Origin: Daphnia pulex
Taxonomy: Eukaryota > Arthropoda > Branchiopoda > Diplostraca > Daphniidae
NCBI RefSeq assembly: GCF_021134715.1
Contig: NC_060023.1
Location: 11,470,001-11,534,000, forward strand
Length of the DNA: 64,000 nucleotides
Reading direction: 5' to 3'
The notes beneath the pieces are model-generated. The model was given only the letters and a program-made list of their open reading frames with translations, was not told the DNA's origin and searched no databases. The translations under genes and the position numbers were made by a program. Positions 23,217 to 33,358 of the stretch are shown in pieces; the first letter of the stretch is position 1; each line of letters begins with the position of its first letter.

Positions 23217-23226
23217 CTTTATATAC
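23217..23226 (-). promoter_or_regulatory. TATA box, secreted protein copy 1
   Basis: GTATATAAAG inside the phrase CTGGTATATAAAGGACG, found again upstream of copy 2. Confidence 0.7.
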
Positions 23227-23234
23227 CAGTGCCG

Positions 23235-24902
23235 GTCCTGTACCGACGGTATATGTACATCGTCCTTTTTTTCTTTCAGAATGACATATTCGTTTGGAAT
23301 GAATAAGCATCATCACATTAGCTCAATCATGGAAAAGGAAGCTGCTGTGCTCATCAGATTTCCTCAAGGCGATAAGTCTACACACGAGTTTTCCCGCGAG
23401 CATAGAATAAACCGTTTAATATTAATTGTTTACGTCAAACTCACGCGGGAACATTGAAAAATGTCGCAAAACTGCTGGACATGAATTTAGATTTTGTATT
23501 GAAAATGAATAGCGTCAAATTAAATTTGTTTGACTTTTATTACACCATTATTGGTCAGCTTAAATTTACTGCTGTGTAATCATGGTGATGGGTTGGTGCC
23601 ATCATTCAAGAGTAATTGTTCCGGTTTGAGTCGCATGACCGTGACGAAGGTACGCACCAAATTTGATTACCCTAAAAAGGCAATCCCACAGACCACTGAT
23701 CTTTTAGAACCGCCGACAAAACCTGTTATTAGCGACCCTGTACCTTTGAAAAATTGTGAGTCGCAATTTGTGACGAATGATTAAGTCGTCACAAAAAATG
23801 ACGTTCAAACGGACACAAAGCCAGCGAGGTGAGTTTTCCACAGGCAGATGACTAATATTTCTATTTTGTTCGCCATAGAAATCAAACCGAATAAAAAAAG
23901 GTACATTAATAACGCTGCTAGACAGGAGTGCTGCATGTTAAGTAGAAGAAGAATTGAGCTAAACAGCACACGCAGGAGTGCAACAAATATTTAAAATATG
24001 TACGCACCTGACTGGACATTTCTAGGTTTAAAATGCTAAGTTTGTTCATCAGTGCGTGGTGATTTTTCTTGTTAGAAAAATGAATAAGGAAATTCGCCGT
24101 AAATAATTCCTTTATCCCGCTCTTTATATAGCGTACAGTTACCTTGACTTTGAATGTAGGGTTCACTGCGGTCGCTGTATAGAGACATTTCTTGCCTGTA
24201 TAAATAAACAACAGATTTCAAAAGGATGCGAGGTAAAACCCGTATTAAAGGACCAAAGATCTATCGGGAAGGAAGAAAAAAGTGCGTCGTTCATTATTTG
24301 CGTGCGACAGGGAGAAACGGAGCTAAACAAATTTGACGACAATGGCCGGCAACAACTTATTAAGTTTCAAGATCATTTAGCCAAAAGGATATTTAAATTT
24401 CCTGGTCTTGGAAGGGGACGTTTATTTTCTTTGAACATTATTGGGCGACTATCCATTAAACCACAAACGAATGCTCTCGTTGCGTAGCCTGAGGGACGAA
24501 TGACATTTGCAACAGAAAACAATTAATTGGCAAAAGTTAAAATAGCCTAGTAAAGTAGTAATCCTTTTTTAAACTTAACGAATTCAGAAATATTTGTTTG
24601 AATCATAGTGCAAATAATCGCCACAGGTGGCGTAAAGCTTGTTCTTTCTTTAAAGCAAATAATGAGAAAAACTTTTTTTCTATCTGGTTAACATTTTAAA
24701 AAATTTTTAATCATTAAATTATCGCTCTTTTTCATATTCTTATTCATTATTTATCACAAAAGAAGTGTGTTTCGAAATTGGCAACGTTCTCTGATCACGT
24801 GCTCCAGAGTCCTTTCTCCTCCTCCTTTTTCTCCATCTTGGCCATTTTCGAGGACGTGACCGGTCTCAATCTCGAAATTTTCGTTTACAAATCGGCTCGA
24901 AA
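23235..24902. other. Intergenic region upstream of AIF
   Basis: An open stretch at about 23590-23784 encodes a Lys/Pro-rich peptide with no recognisable domain or start; it may be a chance frame or a relic. The remainder is AT-rich. The AIF promoter must lie near the right end, but no core element is clear. Confidence 0.4.
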
Positions 24903-25859
24903 ATGTACAGATGCCGGCAATTGGTTTCTCAATGCTCAACCACCATTAAGTCAAATCTTGGTCATGGCAGACAACGATTTGTCGGTAAGATATAATTTCA
25001 TTCATTTATGTGTAGTTTATATGAATTGCCAGTTTCAAGAAACTATAGCAACGTGTCTGTAAGTTTAGGAACTGATACGATGTGTATTAATTAGGCGAAA
25101 GTACAACTAAGAGATTCGGCTCAGATCATGGCTACAACCCGCCAGCAATTAAACCGGCCACGTTGAACGAAATGCCTACACCTAAGGGTTCTTGGGCTTC
25201 AGAACATTCCCGAGTACAAGCAAAGTACAACATGCACTTGGCTGCAGGTTTGGGTTTCACGGCTTTCACAGTTTTTGTGGTAAATTAAATATTTATGTAA
25301 AATGTTACAGCATCGCTAACAGCATTTTCTACACACACAGGGATACCAAACAGGTTCATTCTACCTTAACCTTGGCCCCGAATTGAATACCAAAGTCAAT
25401 GTATTGAGTCACGAACAGGTTCGCAAGCAGGCAGCAGAAGCTGCAGCAGCCGCTGCTACAATTGTAGAAGAGCCTATTTCTGAACCAGAAGTTGTTGCTT
25501 CAGTGGAAATTGTTGAAGAGGTTGTTCCAGTTGCAGTTGTGGAAGAAGCTGCTCCAGTTGCAGTTGTGGAAGAAGCTGCTCCAGTTGCAATTGTAGAAGA
25601 GGTTGTTCCAGTTGCAGTTGTAGAAGAGGCTGTCCCTGTGGCTGAAGTTGCTTCCGTCATCGTTGAAGAAGTTGCTCCAGCATCTGTACCTGAAAGTGTA
25701 GAAGCTGTCCCAGCTCCTAGTGGAAATGAATCAGGGCCCTCTGATCAATCAGAAGGTGAAGTTCAATCTGATCCTACAGTGAGTGTTGCCTTGACTGTAG
25801 AAGTTGTTGCTGAAACTGTTTCTGATGGTTCTTCATCAGTCACAGAATCACAATCATAA
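24903..25859 (+). CDS. Possible short form: Deltameth_res-like single-pass mitochondrial protein, about 261 aa
   Basis: If the exon 3 donor at 25756 is not used, the frame runs on to a TAA at 25857-25859, giving the presequence, the Deltameth_res-like segment ([16 protein letters not shown], then the membrane helix and NLGPEL) and an acidic Ala/Val/Glu tail. Deltameth_res proteins (prag01) are usually short stand-alone proteins. I see no AATAAA between 25860 and 26240, which argues for one transcription unit with AIF, but a non-canonical signal cannot be excluded. It may be an alternative transcript or simply the unspliced reading of the AIF linker exon. Confidence 0.45.
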
Positions 25860-28592
25860 GTTAGTTATTAATTTAGACTCATTCGCTAGAATAGATGAAT
25901 TGTATCAAAACTGCCACATCTATTCAGTCCATTAACAAAATAGTCTTATTTTGGAATATCGCCAATTTTAGCCCAGTGCCCAAAAATTTATTTTAACCTT
26001 CAGAGTTTATTGTTTGTAATTTGCCGCAACACTGGCTAAATTTCGATTCAAAGTGTAGGTTGTGAAATATTTGATGAAATGAATGGTTGGTGGAAGACTT
26101 ATTGTACGTTGGCCGATTAGAAGCAATACAATTTCGAGGGAAGCTGAGTGTTTGATCAAGAAATCCCTTCTTTTAGCTGTAGAAAAATTTTCTTAATGTA
26201 GAAAAGTTCTTAATTTTATTTTTTTCCTTTTTTTTTAACAGTAGTTCCAGCTGCAGCAGCAGCCGTTGCAGTCGCCGGTGATTTTCCCGTGCACGTTCCT
26301 TATCTATTGATTGGAGCTGGTACTTCATCGTTTGCCGCTTTCCGTGCCATCAAATCACGTGACCCGAAAGCAAAGGTAAAAAAAATTTTTATTGGTTTTG
26401 TTTACATGCATAGTAAAAATATTTGTGTTGTACCCATTACAGGTTTTAGTCATCGGTGAAGAAAATCACTTGCCCTACATGAGACCACCTCTGTCGAAAG
26501 AATTGTGGTTCAGTGAAGACCCCGAAGTTTCAAATAAACTTCGATTTAAACAGTGGAACGGCAAAGAGCGAAGGTGAGCCCAATGTTAATTACAACTATG
26601 TGGAACATGTACTAATGACTTATTTTCCTTCCCAGTCTCTTTTTCGAACAAGACGAATTCTATTGCAATCCCGTCGAATTGAACAGCAAAGATAATGGCG
26701 GCGTTGCAGTTGTACGTGGACACCGCGTCGTTAAACTTGACATTGTTGGTCGGAAAGCCGAACTTGACGATGGTCGTACCATCACATACGACAAGTGCCT
26801 TATTGCCACAGGTAAACATTTTATGCTAAACGAAATTCGTCTTTAAAAGTCTCAATGATTACACCCTTATGGAATGTTGAACAATTTTGATAATTATCCT
26901 GCTAGATAGTATCTGAGAGCCTTTTTAAATTTCAGCAATTTATTTGTGTTTTTACGAATCACTCTAAAAATGGCCGTTGTTTTATTGCTAGGTGGTAAAC
27001 CGAAATCTTTGCCATCCCTGAGCAGTGCCCCTAAAGATGTCCAGGAACACTTAACCTTGTTCCGCAACATCGATGACTTCCAGCGACTCGACTCCATCTC
27101 CCGCCAGGTCAAGTCCATCACCATTATCGGTGGTGGATTCCTTGGCAGTGAACTTGCCTGTGCTCTTGGCAGAAGAGGTAAATAATTGAACCATTCATAA
27201 AATCATTTTAGTCACTGTGATTATAAATTATGGAATGTTGAACGACTATGATTGTCTTCCTGCTAGATAGTATCTGAGTATTAACCTTGTTTTGAATCCA
27301 TTCAAGTTGTTGGCAAATTGCATAATGGAAACATATCTTTCATTTAGCCAAAAGTAATGGATTGGAGGTGCTTCAAGTTTTCCCTGAGGACGGTAACATG
27401 GGCCGAGTCCTCCCTAAATATTTGAGCCAATGGACAACCGAGAAGGTGAAAGCGGAAGGTGTTCAGGTTATGCCCAAAGCTATTGTTGAGGGTGCAAGCT
27501 TGGAAGACAACAAGGTCGTATTGACCTTAAACGATGGTCAAAAGGTAAACATTTATTTTAATACATGTCTTAGCGATGTCAACTAAAATCTAACAATTAT
27601 TTCATCAGATTAAAACTGACCATGTTGTCGTTGCTGTTGGTTTGGACGCAAACACGGATTTGGCCGTCGCTTCTGGTTTGGAAATAGATTCCAATTTTGG
27701 TGGTTATCGAGTCAATGCCGAGCTTGAAGCACGATCAAACGTCTGGGTGGTAAGAATTCTTGGAACATTTTTCATTTCATATTTTTGTAATACTTGTGAT
27801 TATAACTTAATCAACATTGACTTCTCTGATGTTGTTGCTAGATAGTATATGAAGTTTTTGTTAAGTAATTTTACACCTTTGAAGGTAAAATTAGATTTTA
27901 ATTTTGCATTTTGGCCTTGATGTTTTATTAGGCTGGAGATGCTGCCTGCTTTTATGATATCAAATTGGGTCGCCGTCGTGTGGAACATCACGACCATGCT
28001 GTTGTATCAGGGCGATTGGCTGGAGAGAACATGACCGGTGCCGGCAAACCTTATTGGCATCAGTCCATGTTTTGGTCAGACTTGGGACCTAATGTCGGTT
28101 ACGAAGCCATTGGTATCGTGGACTCTTCTTTGGAAACGATGGCTGTCTTTGCCAAATCAACTGCTGCCGACACACCAAGGGCTGTTGTTGAAGCTACCGG
28201 TGAAGGTGTCCGATCAGAAACTGAAAATGTACGCAGTCGATCATTCATATTGAATAGTCAACAGCATATTTATACATTTCTTCCGATGCTTTAGGCCGCT
28301 TCTGAACAATCTTCTCTGAAAGAGTCGAGCAAACTTCACGCACCTGTCGCCGGAGAAGACTACGGCAAGGGTATCGTCTTTTACACCAGAAATGACGTCG
28401 TGGTGGGCATGGTCCTTTGGAACGTCTTCAACAAAATTCCTGTCGCCCGCCGAGTAAGACTTGAATATTAGTATAAATAGTTCTTTGTTGTTATATTATC
28501 AACCATATTTATTTTTCTTTTAGATTTTGAAGGAGGGTTTGACGACGGATAAACTCGCCGAAGCAGCCAAACTCTTCGATTTACACGAGTGA
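24903..28592 (+). CDS. AIFM1: Apoptosis-inducing factor, mitochondrial (AIFM1), long form about 723 aa
   Basis: Exons: 24903-24984, 25095-25279, 25341-25755, 26242-26375, 26443-26573, 26636-26811, 26992-27177, 27348-27544, 27609-27749, 27932-28228, 28295-28453 and 28524-28592. A basic presequence ([10 protein letters not shown]) precedes one membrane segment ([20 protein letters not shown]) whose surroundings look like the Deltameth_res domain. An Ala/Val/Glu repeat linker follows, then FAD-binding [30 protein letters not shown]-binding [20 protein letters not shown] and the C-terminal AIF domain ([10 protein letters not shown]). AIF is an NADH/FAD oxidoreductase anchored in the inner mitochondrial membrane and facing the intermembrane space. 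It supports respiratory-chain import with CHCHD4 and promotes DNA degradation in cell death. The exon 3 to 4 junction is my inference: donor GAAG|GTGAAG at 25756 and a tandem acceptor at 26241/26244, both in frame. The rest is firm. Confidence 0.88.
25513..25647 (+). repeat. 27-bp coding tandem repeat in the AIF linker
   Basis: About five units of nine residues, PVAVVEEAA and close variants, in exon 3. It forms a flexible, negatively charged linker between the membrane anchor and the FAD domain. Confidence 0.75.
26849..26920 (+). ncRNA. Candidate box C/D snoRNA 1 in an AIF intron
   Basis: It lies in the intron 26812-26991. C-box-like ATGATTA at 26855-26861, D box CTGA at 26913-26916, with CTC before the C box able to pair with GAG after the D box. 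The antisense element just upstream of box D is GCTAGATAGTAT. Counting five bases from box D would direct 2'-O-methylation of the U in UACUAUCUAGC, a segment I recall as conserved in eukaryotic 28S/25S rRNA (the yeast snR66/snR78 target region). Two relatives lie in other introns of this gene. Confidence 0.62.
27212..27281 (+). ncRNA. Candidate box C/D snoRNA 2 in an AIF intron
   Basis: Intron 27178-27347. C-box-like GTGATTA at 27217-27223 and D box CTGA at 27274-27277. It shares ggaatgttgaac in the middle and the same antisense GCTAGATAGTAT before box D with candidate 1. The terminal stem is weak. Confidence 0.58.
27791..27856 (+). ncRNA. Candidate box C/D snoRNA 3 in an AIF intron
   Basis: Intron 27750-27931. 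C-box-like GTGATTA near 27796-27802, the antisense GCTAGATAGTAT, then ATGA in place of CTGA at 27849-27852. ACT before the C box pairs with AGT after the D-like box. This is the most diverged copy; the altered D box may weaken or abolish function. Confidence 0.5.
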
Positions 28593-29078
28593 ATGCCAAT
28601 TTTCTTGAATTGTTATTCACTTTTGAACCTGCCAGTTGTATAGGTAAAGCCTATCGAAATCGTGTAGAAAGTGAAATGATTGTTGCATCTCCTCCCTCCC
28701 CCACCCCCGCTCTATTCGGTGTTGTCGGAGTTCCAAGACATTTGTTTTTTTACAGCGACGATGGTAATGGCGGTTCTTTGTACAATTACACAGTATGATG
28801 AACGAAAATACAGTTAGTGGAGATTCCCCCAAATTTTCCCAAGTCTTCTGGTGTCCGCGGATGTCCTTTTTTTTTCAGGTGATTACTTTTAATTGAAATT
28901 AATTGTATTATTCCTTCATTCCATACTAATCCCAGAGTTATTACAGAATAAAAATGAGTTAATTGAGGGGGAAAATGTTTAAGGGAAATTGAATTACAGG
29001 CCCGCGTAGAAGGCAACAAAGAAACTGATTGAATTTGAAATCTAAAAGGTAAAACTATGTAGACGATTTGTTGAGTTT
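28593..29078. other. Convergent spacer, AIF / secreted protein copy 2
   Basis: It holds the 3' UTRs of two convergent genes. Nothing else was recognised. Confidence 0.4.
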
Positions 29079-30088
29079 TTAGGCACATACAACATATCCG
29101 GCCGGTAAGCAAACAGCAACATTTCCTGCAGTTGGATCGAGGATAACTGTACTTGTTAGAGTTAATGCAACAAACGAGTAAGATGTTACAGTTGTCGACG
29201 CCGCTATGCCGCCGCCGAAAAACCTTTTCTCCCTCGGGTTTTTCTGGTCATCTTCCAACATTTCGGCAGGATGACTTTCATCTTTGGAAGAGTAAACACG
29301 TTGATGGTCTATTTGCAGCTCATTAATGGGTAGCGGACGGGATTCCCGGTTATTTGGCAGAGTCGAACCCAACGAAGGAAGAGTCGTCGGAATTAACCTT
29401 TTGAAAAAAGATTGTCGCAATTGAATTTTAAGTTATTTCGGAACAATCATCAATGATATCTAAGTGAAAATTACTTGAGGGTTTCAGATGGAGAGATTGG
29501 AAATTGAGCGATGTCGGTATCATCGGTTTCACGTCGTCTGCGGCCAGCACAAGTCGGTGCTGGAACAGCTGCCAAGTTGTTGGCTGGAACACACAGTACG
29601 ATAGAGGCAACGGTTGTCAGAGTTGATGATAGAGTAAAAGTTGCCGTTTTCAGGAATGGATTGTTGATGGTTGTGCTGTAAAAAAATCGGCCGCCGTTCT
29701 GTTTCTTGTAAACAACCGACGGCCACCTGAGGACGCCCTTGGATCTGGAATGGGCATCGACTGGAAGCTCGTCAATAGGCTCATCTTCGACGATATTTGG
29801 GGTAAAGTCTTGGTTGAAATCCTCGTTCTGTTTGAGAATAATTATGTTTAGTTAAATATTCATTTCAACAGGTTAGTGATTTATTCTTACTTGGTAATGG
29901 ATATCTCCGATTCGACTAGTTGGCCGGTACGGAAGATAATCGTTATAAAAACGAGCTGGATGATAATTATCGAGTGCGTCCCGGTGTGGGTAGTGCGACA
30001 ACCAGACCAGTTCTCTCGGCCGTGTTCGGTGTTGAAATTGCTGGTGAGAGATGACTACGAGAGCCGACAAGATCAACACCAATTTCAT
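29079..30088 (-). CDS. Secreted furin-site protein, copy 2, about 289 aa
   Basis: Exons are 29891-30088, 29475-29827 and 29079-29397, at the same phases as copy 1. The ATG again follows an acceptor directly, so the 5' UTR exon (about 30160-30215) carries no coding sequence. Signal peptide MKLVLILSALVVISHQQ. The middle module (FFYSTTINNPFLKTATFTL, then VCVPANNLAAVP... before RRRR) and the C-terminal module after REKR are nearly identical to copy 1. The N-terminal 60 residues and the acidic part before the middle module differ much more. The pattern suggests selection on the two modules and the dibasic sites. The function is unknown to me. Confidence 0.72.
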
Positions 30089-30231
30089 CTGAAACCAAAC
30101 AAGTTAGTGTTACATTTATTTCATGGGATTATGAGCTAGCATGTTGACTTAAAATACCTTTGAGGAAGTGAGTTGTTAGTCGACTGGGCGCCAAGTTGTC
30201 AGTGGATACCTTAACCAAGAGTTCTAACGTC

Positions 30232-30241
30232 CTTTATATAC
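30232..30241 (-). promoter_or_regulatory. TATA box, secreted protein copy 2
   Basis: GTATATAAAG within the same CTGG...GGACG context as copy 1 at 23217-23226. Confidence 0.7.
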
Positions 30242-30244
30242 CAG

Positions 30245-33200
30245 CTAGATCTACATATTCTGTTAGGAAGCACGTAGCTTTTTTAAATGCCTATACCAGG
30301 GGGCAATGATGTTATGTAAGAGGCTGCACCATTGTTCTTTTAAATTAAGAAATTTCATAGCACACTGTAGTGTAAGAACTTTTAATTATCTAGACGAAAA
30401 TGACGGATATAAAATGACGACAAAACAATTGATGTATTAAAAGGAAACTGTTCTCGCTGTACATTGACGTTGGGATCAGGTCTTCAAACAGTATCAAAGA
30501 AAATTGTATAAGATAATCGTCGTCCATCATTATAGCAGCTGCCGCGACAGAGGTCGTCTACTCAGAATGTTACCTCTGTCATCCGAGGACATGTGACCAT
30601 ATTGAGAATAATACTTAGATCCGCCGTCTAGGTTTATCCTTTTAATGTCGTACCTGAAAAATGCTGACCACTTTAAACTTAATACAAGTTATAGCGGGAC
30701 ATTGAACGAGGAAAATTGGCGAGTTCCGCGTATAGTAGAACTCCCCATCACATGTAAAGTTCAATTGTAAATGTCATTATAGAGAAGTTGACTAGCTATG
30801 TTAGTGACATCCAACAGGGAGGGAGGCGATGATTATTAGCCCATCTCGCGTCGAAATCCATTTTCAAATGTACCCCCAATTGGCCATCAACAGAAAATTC
30901 CAAGTTCCGATTGCCCAAATGCATATGCGCTAGCATGCTGGCCAAATTCAACTCCCCCCTTCTTCCTTCCTTCCGTTTTATCGTCGGGTGGCGGGAGCGA
31001 ATTCCCCCACTTTCAATCACTTTGACTTTATTTTATAACTTGTACACATACAACTGCTTCCCCCCCCCCCTGCCGGGTTGATTGACATTCATTGAATTTT
31101 CAGTTTAAAAAAAAAGTTTTGGTTAAAAATAATTTAGACTAAATCAGCTTAATTCAATTGAATGTCTGGCTGGACACGACCGGACGGCAAACCTTTCACG
31201 TCAGGAGCAAATGGAATTAGATTATACACGGATGACTGAAACTCGATCGATATTTAATCCATTTGATTCCCTCCCGTCCATCAGCGAATGAAAGTGAATT
31301 GAACTCGTTCGGTTCTATCCGAAAATAGAAATATCAACACGACACAATAGAAGCGATGCTCAAACTTTGCCACGACAATCAAGTCTAAACAGTTACATAA
31401 AAGTCTATATCCCTCAAAAGGTCTGTTGAGATCGATTGATGGATATAAAAACCCATTTTGCTCGCAACAACAACAGCGCAAAGTGGCTAGATGGGCGTGG
31501 TGTATCGCCCTGAAGCTACGACGACTCATCTGGGAAAAAGGAAATCAAAACCTCTTCGATCTCGACGGGAAACGGCCGGTGCCTGAAGGCACTGTGCTCG
31601 TCAAGCGTCATCATCACAGCCTGAGGCGTACCTTTTGATTAGTCAATCGAGCACAACTCGTCGGCACGAGCTAGGCACTTTGTCGACTCAATTTGCCATG
31701 TATAAAACTACAAATAGATCAAACAATTTTTGAAATCTAAACAGACGTAATAATAGTCTTAACTAAACTAAATAATAGAACGAGCCTTTACTTTTGTTTT
31801 CCACCCTCTGTGAAATGCGATTCTATCTTTTACATTCACGTTTTTGATGATGGACGCACGCCGGTCGTGTCGATATCCATTCAGCCAGTAGGAGGTAAAA
31901 CGATACACAATAAAAAGATGAGCCCAGATTGAATGACGACGACGACGCTTCTTCTTCTTCTTTTTATGATTAGACAATAAACCTTGACAGGCAATGAAAG
32001 GGACTCGCAGTCCAGCCCGCAAACGATAATAAATCTGAAAGAAGAGCTAGCAGCAGCCGGTGGAAGCAGATTGAATGAAGGATGTTTAAGAGTTTTTACC
32101 GTGCTGCATATGCGCTATCAAAGGAGACGGCGGCCATTAAGTGGGACATGATAAAAATGGAGGCAGATGATTAACAGACGAGCGAAAAAAGTTTTTGTTA
32201 AAAATTTGTTTCTTTTTTTTCGTTCAATTGTTTACAAATGGCGTCGATTTTCTTCTTTTTTTCTTCCGTTCGTGATGTCGACTTTTTGATCAGCTATTGT
32301 CGAACGTGTCGTCAAAAGGATTCGACTTATTCTTTGCGATGGAGAAATCAATAACTTGCATCGAATTCGATTTTTAAGTCTAGCAAATTGTATCAAAAGT
32401 TGTTGGAAACATCCGCGCTGACTGGGTGGAAAAAAAGGGAATTTTTTCCCGCATCAGTGGAACGTGAGGGTCAGCCGTCGGCGGTGAAAATGTCGACGCT
32501 AATAAGATTTAGAGAAAAAAATTGGAAAGTAAAAAAAAGGGAATCGTCAACTGATGGAAAGGAAGTGAATTTATTTCTTTTTAAAGGACATCAAACATTG
32601 CGAGTAAAAACAAATTTCCGGAAATTTTCAAAAGTAAATTAACTGCGCTCTGCACAAACAAACAAATTGAAATCAAGATTGGATGAATAGAACTTTGATG
32701 AGTAATAAATACTCATTTTTTTAAGAATCAGATATGTCTGGAATAGAACAAATTGGAGCGAAATCTAAAATCAGTTGCATTCATCGTACAGTATCGTCTC
32801 CCGAAAACTATGTCCGAAAAGTATAGTATAGAGGGGGGAAACATAAAATGTCAAGTCGAGTCGCTTGTGTTTGATGTTTAGCTCTTTGTAAGGATCCCCC
32901 AGTACCCCCTCATCTGTGCCTCTCTTGTCTACTACATAATAGCCGGGCTTATATTCATCCCCCACTCGTGTGTCTATACGAAATCAATCGATTTCTCGTT
33001 TCTTTGCAAAAGACGACGAGTGCATCACATCACAAAAGATAATGGCAATGTAGGGAAATGAAAAAAAAAGAACACGGCGTATTGAAGGATTACATGGAAG
33101 AAAAAAGAGGAATAAGTGCCCTTATTCGTATAGTTTCTGATTAGAGAAGGAGTTGCGCGCGCAGTTGACGGTGATGCGCCGGCCAATCGCTTCATTCTCT

Positions 33201-33358
33201 TTTCGTGATTCTTTTTTATTCTTCCAGTATCGAGGATGAGAGTGCGGACAACATCAAGGCGATGCTGGAATATAAGCGTTGCCCAACAGGAAAACAACCG
33301 TTAGTTGCTGGCCTTTTCCCATAGCGTGTGGTTGCCAGCCACAGGTGTGAACGGCCCA
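30245..33358. other. 3.1-kb intergenic region
   Basis: AT-rich with several homopolymer runs. The open frames at about 31430-31640 and 32390-32640 lack family resemblance and splice context. No gene, RNA or repeat is supported. Confidence 0.4.

Noticed and set aside
23530-23784. A Lys/Pro-rich open frame between secreted copy 1 and AIF
   Set aside because: There is no convincing start or family; it could be a relic, but nothing supports a gene call.
31426-31638. A 70-codon open frame in the 30-33 kb spacer
   Set aside because: No ATG at the start, no domain and no splice partner; low complexity at QQQQ.
30245-33358. Search for retroelement remains (reverse transcriptase, integrase or capsid-like text) in the larger gaps
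   Set aside because: None was recognised by eye in any frame; only small non-autonomous inverted-repeat elements were seen elsewhere.
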